Of a stretch of 64,000 bases of DNA, positions 10,684-21,448 are shown one piece after another. Source of the DNA: Oscheius dolichura (Eukaryota; Nematoda; Chromadorea; Rhabditida; Rhabditidae); assembly GCA_932521035.1 (NCBI GenBank), contig OW051496.1, forward strand, positions 496,001-560,000, read 5' to 3'. The position numbers were made by a program, and so were the translations under genes. How positions within the stretch are numbered: the first letter of the stretch is position 1; every line of letters starts with the position of its first letter. Under the pieces are notes generated by a model. That model did not search any database, was not told the origin of the DNA, and saw only the letters and a list, made by a program, of their open reading frames with translations.

Positions 10684-12075
10684 GAGCGAATTGCATACTC
10701 AAAACGACATATCGGATTTGTCGCTCTTCAATTCCTACAGTGGAATCTATACGGGAACGTTTAAAGAATTCGGGTAGGCTTGCTCGTTAGGCCAGTAAAT
10801 ATCCTTCTTTAGAAAAGTCGTTATAAAGGTTAGTGACATATGGGATAAAAAACGACAGGAGGAGATTTCTAACTTGGTCTCTTTTGCAAAAGCAAACCAA
10901 CATGATAACATAATCAAGATCTTTGGGGCTATCAGTCTAGGTGCCTCTGGTTTAACAACAAAATACTATGGGTATATTATGGAATATATGGAAGGAGGCA
11001 GCCTCAAAGCGAGTATGTTCTTTATTGCATAATGTGTTTTTTTCCTTCATTTAAACGATTACAGTAATCGAATCTGGTGAAATTTTTTCGGTAGACATAA
11101 TTTCTTCATGGATGGTAATGGTAGCCACCGGCGATCAATTTCTATGCGAGAAACATATTCAATACCGTAACCTTTGCACTTCTAAGTGAGTCTATTTCCA
11201 ACTATCCGTTTTCGTGTTGGGACCTTTTGGCTGCTTTGTGAGCAAATTTTTCTACTTTCTGCCTAAAAATCAGGCAATTTGTTCACGAAAATGCCAAAAC
11301 GTCGCGAAAACGAGCCGTTTTCTTTCTTTGACTTTCTTTCACTTGAGTAATTGATTATTCAGCATGCTTTTAAATTCCACCAAGGATGTAATAAAACTGA
11401 CAGACTTTGGTATTTGCCGAAGGTTTAGCGGTAAGGTGAAAACTGTAAAGTAAGAAGAATCGCCTCTTTCTCTTAATTTTGTCTTAGCGACCACTTTCTT
11501 CCTTTCCTCGCACCTGAAGTATTATCAGGAGAGGGTGATGTCAACGACCCTAGAGCAGATGTTTATTCGTTGGGAGTTACTATTTGGGAAATATTTCATA
11601 GAACGTTAGCAAACAGTTACAGACTATGCGCAACAAGATTCAGGCCAGCCTATAAGGAAGAAACAACGATGGCTGTGTACGAAAAGGTAATGAGAGGAGA
11701 GAGACCCTTGATCAATCAGAAAATACCTGAAGAAGCACGAAAACTTATTGAACAGTAAGTTAATCTGCTTTCAACTTAATTTTTTTATTTAGGTGTTGGT
11801 CGGAAGATGTGGAGAAACGGCCTTCAATTGATCAAATTATAACTTTTTTTATTAACGAAAACAAGTCGAAGATACACGATAGTGTTGGTGAAACAAGGAC
11901 GCCTTTATCGAAATTAGAAGATTTCCCAGGTGTGGCAGCATTGGGAAACGGAATTATCTTTGGGTTTACGTCCAACTGGTGCCAGGGCGTTTTAGCGTTT
12001 GCACGCTTACCGCTTTTCCTTTCTTATAAAACCCAAATTTTTTTGCGCCGTGTAGCCGGTATGAAATTATCGTAG
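10673..12075 (+). CDS. TKL pseudokinase with truncated kelch start
   Basis: Exons 10673-10773, 10813-11012, 11065-11185, 11363-11449, 11488-11754, 11793-12075; the sum is a multiple of three (352 aa). ATP lysine kept (VVIKV), hinge IMEYMEGGSLKA, but the catalytic loop reads YRNLCTSN instead of HRDLKxxN, so the catalytic Asp is Asn and the following Lys is Cys. DFG is kept (LTDFGICRRF), as are APE and ADVYSLGVTIWEIFHR. There is no GxGxxG loop (SYSGIYTGTF). A catalytically dead scaffold or sensor is the natural inference. After the C-lobe the frame enters a kelch-like start (GVAALGNGIIFGF), then runs into a repeat from about 11985, which supplies the stop. The introns include a small inverted-repeat insertion at 11207-11320. 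The ATG is ambiguous because of the tandem duplication. Confidence 0.7.
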
Positions 12076-12130
12076 AAAACAAATTTTGGCAAAGTTTGAC
12101 AATAAAATGAGGAAGCCCCAACAACTTGAA
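11985..12130 (+). repeat. Dispersed repeat R2
   Basis: Matches 58515-58670 (shared TAAAACCCAAATTTTTTT and AAAATGAGGAAGCCCCAACA). It truncates the kelch start of the pseudokinase gene here, and lies just after a kelch exon in the 58-kb copy. Confidence 0.7.
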
Positions 12131-13450
12131 TTTACTAAATGATAGTGTTTTCCAGAAAAAGCCGATGAATCATCCGGTACAACGATAGCAGGTGAGAAAT
12201 TGAGATCGCGAGCAAAAAGGGGGAATACTGGACGGCAATCAAGCCACGGCAATTTTTTTTTAAAAATTGGCTAAAACCGTTTAGCCGCAGATTTTGGTTG
12301 TTTTATGATTGAGTTTGGCGGATTATTTTCATTTGATTATTTGACAAAATGTTTTTGACGACGAAAAAAGGAAATGAGGTTTAAATGGGACTGTTTCCAT
12401 TTTATAGAGGATTTTTCGAGATATAGACTTATAAAAGACTTTTCCATTTTCCTATTGAAATCTAATCCCCACAGGAACCCTTTGAGGTGTTTATTTTAAA
12501 AAATTGTGAGAATCGTCTTATAATCTCCCTCCAGAATAATTTTTGAGAAATAATAGTCCTGGTATCATTTAACAGTCAGTTGCCTTCTGTTTATTTTAAA
12601 AAATTGCAAGTTTTCCCACACGTCTTCGAGAATGCGAGAAATTTGTCTGTACGCCTTGTCTTCCTCTAGGTAGCAATTTTACGAGGCTGCGGCTCAAGAG
12701 AAGCTGTTATTTGGGTTTTCAGAGGTTCGCCTTTTGTAGATTTCTGCTGATCCTCATTTTATTGTTCCCTTTTTGTAAAATACTAAACACTCAAAGTAAA
12801 CACAAATAACTCCTTTTTTTGGAGATTCCTCTTTTTTACAATAAGAATTTTCAATCGTGGTTTGACTTTAGTACCAGTGGCACAGCTCGCACAGCTCACC
12901 GCCTCAAGTCAAATGGGGGCACCACGAAACTTGCGTCGATGAAACTGAAAAATCTACACATTTTCATAATTTTCTGACAATCGATTTAGCATGCTGAATT
13001 CTATTCCCCATAATTCTTTGGGCTTATAAGGGTGGCTGGTTGCGGAGAAATACAGTTTATTCAACTTTTTTATACTGAATACTTGACGTCATACTCTCAA
13101 AGAATTATGGGGAATAGACCCCATTTTTCTGCATATTTTAAGCATAAAAATATACGAAAATAGTTAGGTGCCCATAGAGTTTTCATCGAAGCAAAGGTTT
13201 CCACTGTACAAATTTTGACCAGTCGCGCTGTTTATAGGCTTTTCTCATCGCCATAGAGTAATTCGAGGTCGCTAAAAATAGATAAACCATTAAAAAATCA
13301 TAAAAATGCATAAAAACAGTCGGCGCTGTAGGACCCGTTTTGCGCCATTTTAGACAGCGGTGCCCACTCCGGTGAGCTGTGCTCGCCGCCCTGAACAAAT
13401 TTTGGAAAGTACGTGATTGCGTACGGAATTGTTTCTATTATAAAGTGTCT
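12131..13450. other. Repeat-rich gene-free stretch
   Basis: Holds a solitary arm of foldback family FB2 (12753-12845, ending in AAACACAAATAACTCC) and the element at 13000-13118. The body preceding the FB2 arm (about 12620-12750) matches 47230-47390. I see no convincing exon. Confidence 0.6.
13000..13118. mobile_element. 119-bp inverted-repeat element
   Basis: Ends TCTATTCCCCATAATTCTTT and AAAGAATTATGGGGAATAGA are exact inverted repeats of about 20 bp around a unique core. A miniature transposon by structure. Confidence 0.75.
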
Positions 13451-13453
13451 CAT

Positions 13454-13734
13454 CTGAGTGCATCAAGAACTCTCTATTGCCTCAACGAATTTCATTTCTG
13501 TTTTCTGCAATCGATTCACAGCATCAAACTGTCCTTGAATGAGTTTTTGGGGTAAGATCTGACAAGTACATGTACCAAAAATATCAAAAAGAAAACTAAA
13601 ACAGCTGTCATTTGTTCATTTTACATCTGTAGATTCCCAAAAAACTCATTCAAGGACAGTTTGATGTCCTTTATCGATTGCAGAAAACAGAAATGAAATC
13701 CGTTGAGGCAATAAAGAGTTCTTGATGCACTCAG
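13454..13734. mobile_element. Foldback element with about 100-bp arms
   Basis: CTGAGTGCATCAAGAACTCT at the left is matched, inverted, by the right end, and the match continues for about 100 bp with small differences (TCACAGC replaced by GTCCTTT). The central loop is about 80 bp. Non-coding. Confidence 0.8.
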
Positions 13735-15163
13735 GTTGCATGTGAAAATTGCTGAACAAAATTTGAAAATTTCATTTTGCGGGCAGCCTTATTCTTACTT
13801 TAAAACTATTTTACTCAACGGGCAGACACCAAGTTCCTTCTAATCCTTCTAATTCTTGTTGCAAACGAATAATCACATCGAGAGCTACATTTTGACACCA
13901 AGAATTATGCAAAGAAAGCTCGAAAACAATTTTTGAAGTCAAAAAGTGCTTTCCCTGAACAAAACTCAGTCATTTGCCAAATCTCTTCTTCGGCATTTTG
14001 TAATTTTCCCTCGCGTTATATAGTAATTCGGGGTTGGTAAAACACAAGAAAGCATCGAAAATGCATAAAAACTTCATTAGAAAAAGTTTGATTCTCGTAG
14101 CGAACACGCGCACAATTATTGCAACCCCAGGTCGCGGCGAACTGTGCTGGTGGCAGAGCACCCATGGGTAACTTAGCGGCGCGCAGCCTTCGCACTTCGA
14201 CTTCGTAAAAATCTGAGTGCACCATCGTGTTCAGCATGGTCGACTTACCCTAGAACCCAAGTTTCGTGGATTTACCCCGTAAAATAAGCCCAGGAAAAAT
14301 TCGGCAGTTTTGGCGCAGGGGTCGCCGTCCGCCGTCGCCGTTCCATTTTTCGCTGTGGCGCTTCCGCTGTCTTTTCTTTTCTTCGTTGAAAAACTTCCAG
14401 ACAAAGGTTTCTTACTCTATTTTTTCCGCTGATTACGAATATGTAAGAAAAAAATAGGGTTGACCGGGTATTTTTTGAGATACAGCACCGGACATTTTTA
14501 ATTCCGGCGCAACGACAAAAACGTAGCCTAATGGTTAAGAGGTTGGTCTCTCGTCTCGGGAGATCGCGAGCGGCGCCGATATTCTCTCAGAAAATTTCTT
14601 TTTGCCAGGAAATGCCCATTCTTAATTCGTAAGCGAATTAACAAAAAGAGGACAATCACTATTTTAAAAAGAGAAACTCAAAGAAAACTTGTGGTTTGAC
14701 AGGAATGTACAAAAAGAGGTCGATATGGGGAAAAAGTGGAAGAATATACAAAAGGAGAACAATATTTTGAAAAGTCAAAGCACTGCCATTTTTTAGAATT
14801 AGCTCAAATGCTCCTTCATGATTCGCGATACAGCGGGCTTTGCCATTTGAGTTGTTATTTACTGTTATTTATCTGAGCAAGTGTGGAAGAAATCGGCCCG
14901 CAGGCCCGGCCCGGCCCGCGTTACGTAACGCCTCGGACTCGGCCCGGTCCGGCCCGTCGATGAGTTTTTCGAACGAACAAATTTTTTTCATGTCCGACTT
15001 CGGAGTTTGATACACCAAATTGAAGCCCGTCGTCTGGGGAACCCGCCAGTATAAGCCTCATTCCTCGAGCATTTGTAAAATTAATGGCTGATAGAAAAGG
15101 GCAAAAAGTGTCAAAAAATCAAGAGAAATAATGCATTACTAGAATAATGCAAATAATGCATTC
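13735..15163. other. Repeat-rich gene-free stretch
   Basis: Contains a GC-rich repeat also seen at 36700-36960 (shared GAATCAAACTTTTT region), a tRNA-like piece at 14521-14590, an FB1 arm at 14635-14765 and a very GC-rich GGCCCG cluster at 14896-14965. Short open frames here are chance. Confidence 0.55.
14521..14590 (+). repeat. Decayed tRNA-like SINE head
   Basis: TAGCCTAATGGTTAAGAGG resembles a box A/D-arm and shares the CTAAGAGG-type core with the units at 57305, 58720 and the minus-strand unit at 34480. Box B is not recognisable. Confidence 0.4.
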
Positions 15164-15286
15164 TTCCCGTGATGACGGCCAAAATGCTCTCTTATCAGGA
15201 TCAGGCAGTCAATAAACCTCCGGCCGGCCCATATTCTCATTCTTTTTGCATCTTACATTCAGTTTAATTCATTTTCAGCTGTAAAA
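15164..15286 (+). promoter_or_regulatory. Shared 5' flank of the long-form kinase-kelch genes
   Basis: Near-identical to 1045-1170, ending in the same acceptor-like ATTTTCAG nine bases before the ATG. Confidence 0.5.
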
Positions 15287-17670
15287 ATGAGCGATGATCC
15301 TGTCATGGCAATGCACGAAGCTCAGGCGATTGCTAAAGAGATACAACAAGAAATTGATAGGTTGAAAAGGGAGAAAGAAGAATTGGAGGAAAAATTGAGA
15401 AGAGAAAAAGAAGAATTGGAGGAAAAATTGAGAAAACTTGTGCTCGAGAAAGGTGAGACATTTTAAACTACATAAAATTGTTTTCGGTAAAAACCTAGAC
15501 GAAGGTGAGAAATTGAAATTTTGAACTGTATTAGTATCGTATTTTCAGAAATTCCCTTTTATACTGAAAAGGAATTCACTCCATTGACACAAATAGATAA
15601 GGGCAGTGTTTACAAAGGAAAAATTAAGAGTTTTCGACTACTTCCACGACTATTTGGAAACGATAATGCTAAGAAAATTGCTGTCAAAAAGTTTATCTGG
15701 TCAAGGGAACGCGATCTTGAAGATTATAAAAAGGAGGTTTACATCCTTCTCAAGGTAAATTTAATTATATAACAACTTCTCTGTCGATATTCCAGCATAA
15801 ACATAAAAACTTGGTCGAAATAAACGGAATTCTCTGGGACGGAGTGGATAATTCACGATATTTGGGTTATGTGATGGAATATTTTGAAGAAGGAAGTCTT
15901 AAAAATGGTTTTGATTCTTTTATGTTTTAATTAAGTGCCATTCAGTCATCTTCAATTACCGGAAATCCTACGATTTGTTGAAAATCTGTCGATGGATTGT
16001 TCAAATTGGAGAAGGCCTCCAATATCTCCATGACAATGAAATCCTGCACAGGGATATTAAGCCGGCAAAGTAGGATAGAGACCGTTTTATAAATTTATTT
16101 GACTACAGTATCCTGGTGGCTGGAAATATTCTGAAATTGGCCGATTTTGGAGTTTCCAAATATTCGGATTCCACTACAACCGCGGGGTGAGATTGGATTC
16201 TTTTATAAATCTTTTCGTCTTTTTCAGTGCTGGCACATCTTGTTACATGGCGCCGGAAGTATTGGAAAAGGGAAAATGTAGTCCTGCCTCTGATGTTTAT
16301 TCACTGGCGATTACCATATGGGAAATATTCCACAGAACGTAGAATTGTTCAATTTTATGAAAAATTTCATTGCAGGAAGGCATACACCGAGTTGGGGGAA
16401 GACAGAGGATACGGATTTGTACAATTAATTCTTGGTGGGCTTCGTCCGACCATAGATTCTGAACAAATTGACGAAGACATAGCAGAATTAATAAAAAGGT
16501 AAATCGTCTATCTCCCGCCGTGTTTCAACCATTTTTTAGATGTTGGGAAAGTGAAATATCCGAGAGGCTGACAGTCAAGGAAATTGTTGATTTTTTTGTT
16601 GAAAAATCACATTGTCTCTTACAAGGAGGGAAACAAGCGTCAGAGAAAGAAGTGGAAAAAACAGCACGTTTTTTACAAGATTGCATTATTTTTAGTTATA
16701 GATTTTGATTATTGGAGGAGTGAAAAATCATAGAACGGCCTTCGCTGGGATGGCAGTGTTGAGCCGGGATAGAACAAAATGGATTGAAATAGAACTGGAA
16801 TTACCTTATGTGGCTTCTGTTAGTGGAGCAATTTATCTCAATGGAGAAATCTATTTATTTGGTGGTTTGAAGAATCGAAAAGTTTTGTATAAATTGGACA
16901 AAAATCTGAAATGGATTCGACTGGCTGATATGAATGTTGGGCGCGGAGAGATTGAAAATAGCTGCTTGGAATGGAATGGAGATATTTGGGTATTTGGAGG
17001 AGAAGATGAAAATGATGAATTTCTAAAAAGTGTGGAAAGATACGATCCGAAGGAGAATAAATGGACATTAATGGCGTGAGTTTAGTTTCGATTTTCTCTT
17101 TTACTTGGAGAAATAAAAACCAGCTTATTAACAGATTTTAGAGATATGAAACATGCCAGATCTAGTACAGCAGCGGCAGTATGGAACAATAAAATAATTA
17201 TTTGTGGTGGATGGATTGAAGATTACACCGTCACGGATACTGCAGAATGTTACAATCCTGGAGATAACAGTTGGATTGAATTTCCCTCTTTACCAGAACC
17301 CCTCAGAGCTCATTCACTCGTTACTTATGAAAATAAGCTTATTCTATTTGGGGGAGGTGATGGCACTGCTCCAACGAACACCGTGTGGGAGCTCGACCCT
17401 CAAGTATCAAATGCAAAATGGAAATCGTTGTCGCCAATGAAATATCCTTCCGCCTTATTTGCTGGAAAAATCCTTGACCAAGAAATCTATGCAATTGGTG
17501 GATGGCGGAAAGGACCTTTTCATCTGAGTCGAGTTGAAATATTCGGTGGAAAGCAATGGCAAGATGGAGCAGCTCTTCCTTATTCTTGGTCTTCAATGTC
17601 CTCTGTGATTATTCCCCAAACCTTGGCTGATCGTCTTTCTCAGTACAAAAAAAGAATAAATCCCCAATAA
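15287..17670 (+). CDS. Coiled-coil / TKL kinase / kelch fusion protein, copy C (open frame)
   Basis: Ten exons: 15287-15452, 15549-15754, 15796-15907, 15946-16069, 16109-16186, 16228-16338, 16376-16498, 16540-16651, 16702-17075, 17142-17670; 1935 nt, in frame, 644 aa. Exon lengths 3, 4, 5, 6 and 9 equal those of copy 1. The coiled coil has 55 residues. The glycine loop is shortened to DKGSVYKG: three codons are lost relative to GGGGTVYKG, so ATP binding may be impaired. VKKF, HRDIKPAN, DFG and APE are intact. Exon 8 carries an extra stretch (SHCLLQGGKQAS) before the kelch region. Kelch repeats fill the last about 300 residues with FGG/CGG/IGG doublets. The C-terminus ends YKKRINPQ, which differs from copy 1 because the 3' end was rearranged (see 17671-17780). 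Confidence 0.85.
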
Positions 17671-17780
17671 ATTTGTTATTTCTTATAAATCTTCTCAAAA
17701 ATAGACCAAAACCCTACCCCCCCCCCCCCCCCCCCCTCTGTGATTATTTCCCAAACCTTGGCTGATCGTCTTTGTAATTG
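17671..17780 (+). other. Rearranged 3' end: 20-bp poly(C) then a second kelch terminus
   Basis: After the stop, poly(C) at 17717-17736 is followed by a second copy of the last kelch codons (SVIIPQTLADRL region, 17737-17775). This is a partial tandem duplication joined at the homopolymer, or an assembly join. Confidence 0.6.
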
Positions 17781-17958
17781 CTAGAGACCGGATTTTTAGG
17801 TTTTCACCTATTTATTTGCGGACTGTTTATGGGCAGATATGCAGGCCACAATATGTTTTATGACAAGGGGAAGCGTTTTAAAGGGTTTTTAAATCACCTA
17901 CGCTACCTATTTAGGACCTATTTTGGCCTATTCGAGCACCTAAAAATCCGGTCTCTAG
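17781..17958. mobile_element. MITE family M1, 178-bp complete copy
   Basis: Perfect inverted ends: CTAGAGACCGGATTTTTAGG at the left and its complement at the right. It is flanked on both sides by TAATTG, a likely 6-bp target duplication within the kelch 3' end (CTTTGTAATTG..TAATTGC). The 62-kb copy occupies the same site in its own gene. Confidence 0.85.
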
Positions 17959-18500
17959 TAATTGCAAAAAAAAAAAGAATAAGTCCCGAATAAATTTGTT
18001 ATTTCCATAAATCTTATCAAAAATGGACCAAAACTCTTATATTCGACATAAACTCAAGACAGCAGAGGTTCACTATAAGTGAGGGTACTTCGGTACTTTC
18101 TTTCTTCTTTTTTGTATGATACTACGTCTAAAATCGTGAGAAAATACTAAATTGCAGCTCTGGAGACTGCAACGCTGGATTTTAAACCCAGAAAGAAGGC
18201 GCGAAAACTGTGGTTCATAAAGGATCATGTTTTGGGTCATAGAGAAAAAAATCGAAGCGATATTGAAAAACTGAATACACAGTCTTGTAGACAACAAATA
18301 TTGAGCTTTCTAGTATCTTTTTTTTCAGCAATTGTAATTTTTCAACTGTGAAAATCTTCTCGACCACTTCTCACTTCAAAAAAAGCAGCAGACTAAAACG
18401 TTCCAAACCCTTTGCTTCGCATTTTCATTTATCGTCGCCACTTGATCGAAAACTGCCGTTAGACTGCGCGATGCAAATGTGAACTGCGACATTATCTTCA
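17959..18500. repeat. Segmental repeat downstream of copy C
   Basis: Counterpart of 3940-4640 and of the inverted 61600-62028; same order of landmarks (AAGTGAGGGTACTTCGGTAC, then TTGCAGCTCTGGAGACTGCA). Duplicated with the upstream gene. Confidence 0.7.
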
Positions 18501-18688
18501 CCTGTCGCTAAAAACGCGAATTGTACTTCGAGGGATCTCTGGTGAAGAAAGGAAATGATCAGGAGCATCGCAAGCGAAGAAGCACTCCGTTTTTGGCAAT
18601 CTGCTACCCAGCAACAATGGAAACCGGAACGGAAGCACGCCGTGAATATTTGACAAGGGTTGTCCGGCCCTGCTTCTGAATTCTAACT

Positions 18689-20536
18689 ATGAGTAAAACG
18701 CGTTGGATATTCGCCGGGCTTCTTCTTCTCTGCCTTCTGGCTTTATTCAATTTTCACAACTTTTACCTTGACACCTCTCTTCCCTATAGAAAATTGATGT
18801 CTTTGTCAGCCGTTGAAATAGCCATTGTTATCGTCGTCGAGCCAAATTTCACTCAATTCTATTCCCGGGCTCTGGGTATTTCCAGCTGCTCTAAACTCTT
18901 CCGTTCTTCAGAATCCTTGAAATGTTATTCCCAAATCCATGAGTATTCTCTAATAGTGGCAGATACTGCCGATTATCGGGGAAGATGTCCTCACAAAGAC
19001 GGAAAAACGGCCTTATCTTCTCGATTAAACTAAAGATTCCAGAAATTCTTTCGAAGACACTGCGTCGTGGAAGAAATTCTGCCTAAATTTGACTATATTC
19101 TCTTTTTGGACGCAGATATAGGAGTGGTGAACCCGAAAAGGTCAGTTGCCTGTCACTAGAATACTTCTGGGCAGAGTGATGACTCCGAAAAACGTATGAG
19201 AGCCATTCCAACGCGTAGTTCCCATATGGCTCTGGGAGAAGCAGAGGAAGAGAAATCCTGTGGTTAAATGGAATTTTCTGCAGTTATTTCATAAAGAGAA
19301 GCTCTAGAAGATCTCTAATAAGAAGTTTACCTGGAATTAGAGAGCTTTTGCCAAGGAAATCCGGTGAAAACAAGCCTTTGTTCCAGAAAAATAGAAGAAT
19401 TCATCGACCCCAACTATGATGTAACATTCTATGATCGATTTTATAACCAAGAAATTATGGCAGGAGCTTATTTATTGAAAAACACTCCATATTCTCTCGA
19501 TTTCATCAAAGGTCAGAATGTTTTCGCTTTTTTGCTCCAATTTTGCTTTATAATTTTTGATATTATTTTTCGCTGCTTTCCGAGATGGATCCTGTTTTTG
19601 AACTGTAGATTGTTGAAGAAAATTTCCAATTTTTCAGGTTTCGCTGACTATGAATACCGTCTGCCCAATTCTTTCCACGGTACAGATAATGGAGCAATTG
19701 AGGTTCGAAGCCCAACTTTTCTCTATATTTTCTCAATTTCCAGATCTACATAGCTGAAAAAGTCTTTGATGACCGCCCGGAAGAATATAAAATATGTCAG
19801 GAAGTGTGGAAACAATCCAATGGATATGAAGACCTCTTGACCTATGAATCCTGTATCCGGGCAGTTCTCGGAGCTACAGAGAAATTTCCTCCTCATATTC
19901 GAATACTTCGAATAGTTTTTTTTTGTTAGTAGACGAAGGATTGACAATTTTAGGGAACCGGGTGGGCCAGAGATGGCTGGACAACGAATTCTATCTGGGA
20001 TCCTAGCAGAGATTTCATGTTCCATGGGTGGAAGACGGGAAATAGGGCGACATACAGACAAGAACAGCTGCCTATAAGGTCAGGATTACTGTAATTTTTC
20101 TTAGTTTTTAAATGAAAGAGATTGTTAGGAACGTAGAATATTTGGAGAAAAGACGAACAAATGTTGAACAGCTTGAAAAAATCTTAGAAAAAATTACAAT
20201 TTCGTCAATGATAAGACGAAAATCATGGATGTCTTGATTCTTTTGGGGGAAATTTCGACCTTCGATGAAATCAGACAGATTCTTCTAATTATTTTCATTT
20301 CAGACCAACTCACAGCAACACGCCCAATTGGTACGATCCCACGATAGGATCCTTCCAGTTTGAGAAATGTATTCCTGGATAGGATGTCACCTTTCAATAG
20401 CTCAAAAATATTCAGAAATACGACATGGAACCATGATCCTAATCTCGTTTCAAGAAGCGGGGAAGTTCAAAAAGCTCTGGATCAGTACTGGGCCGATGTT
20501 CAGAAGGATTTTTATAAGAAAATGGCGCACATATAA
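18689..20536 (+). pseudogene. DUF273-type nematode glycosyltransferase with lesions
   Basis: Exons 18689-18875, 18912-19000, 19043-19140, 19387-19511, 19638-19702, 19744-19914, 19954-20078, 20304 to about 20536. The N-terminus is a type II signal anchor (WIFAGLLLLCLLALFNF). Family marks follow: VVEPNFTQFYSRAL, ADTADYRGRCPHKD, then LFLDADIGVVNP with the DxD motif expected to bind a sugar nucleotide and metal, [11 protein letters not shown], and WDPSRDFMFHGWK. The family is a GMA12/MNN10-like Golgi transferase group; the acceptor is unknown. Two defects: the intron at 19001 starts GG instead of GT, and a TAG at 20380 plus a one-base shift separates CIPG from the final exon (MSPFNSSK.. to 20536). 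Either a young pseudogene or sequence error; the rest is clean. Confidence 0.75.
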
Positions 20537-20639
20537 AAAAAATTGAAATTTGAGACTAATAAATAGGTTTTTTGATGCTCACTCACCTGTAAAGTCTCGG
20601 CAATTGGAGGCTCTTTTAGTTTCGCGGTGCAGATGAACA

Positions 20640-21448
20640 AAGCCGCCCGTATTGATGAAATTTTATGGGCGATTCTCGAGTCCTAGAGATCTTTTCTCCA
20701 ATAAAATCGTGGTTTTCTGGCCATTTCTGTACTATTCTGTTCTTCTGTCAGCCGACTTTTCTTGCCTTTTCTTCTTCTGCCCGGGTCAATTCTGCTCAAG
20801 GGAATCCGCATCATGGGCTATCTCTCGTATGTAATTGTGCCATTTCCCTACGTCATTGTCTGTATTCTTTACTTTCGCGGGATCACGTTGAGCGGCGCCA
20901 GAAAAGGCCTCGACTATTATATTTTCGAGCCGGATTTTGCTAAAATCTTGGATATTGGCACGTGGGCCGCCGCCCTGAAACAGCTGATGTTCTCGATGAA
21001 TATCGGCTATGGTGGCTTGATTTCTCTCAGCAGTTACAGTAAACCGAGTAATAACTTTTTCCGGGTAGGCTTCTTTGCTTTTTCGAAAAGAAAAAATTCA
21101 GGATGCTCTAATTATTATTATTGGTGACACGGCGATGAGTGTAATTGGCGGCGTGGCCAGCTTCTCTGTCACTTGTCTGAATTGAGCGGTAAACCGATTC
21201 CCGAGGTGGTTGCCAGCCGATTCCCGAGGTGGTTGCCTTATCTCATCCGCCCGACGAAGGAATTGCCCTCAGCCGATCGCTACTACGAGCAGAAGGGAAT
21301 CGAACGGCCCTATCGCCGAGACGAGAAGAAGGCCGGACCTTCTTCTGCCACCTCCAGCGAGAGCCACTCCAGTGCCGAGGGAAAAGATTCCGGATCATCG
21401 CAGAAGCTGTCGCCATCGGATCAGCCTCCTGTCATCTATTCTCCCTAG
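20640..21448 (+). pseudogene. SLC6 neurotransmitter-transporter remnant
   Basis: Recognisable SLC6 segments: VLEI..SPIK (extracellular loop 2, near 20680), LLKGIRIMG and PFPYVIVCILYFRGITL (TM4-5), GLDYYIFEPDF, TWAAALKQLMFSMNIGYGGL (TM6 region), SSYSKPSNNFF, and after a 37-nt intron (21065-21101) DALIIIIGDTAMSVIGG (TM7). The order matches the family, but TM1-3 and TM8-12 are missing and a frame change is needed between 20700 and 20770. It ends with a Ser-rich cytoplasmic tail in another frame to a stop at 21448 (PYLIRPTKELPSADRYYEQ). A sodium-coupled transporter fragment that cannot be functional as seen. AATAAA follows at about 21482. Confidence 0.65.
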
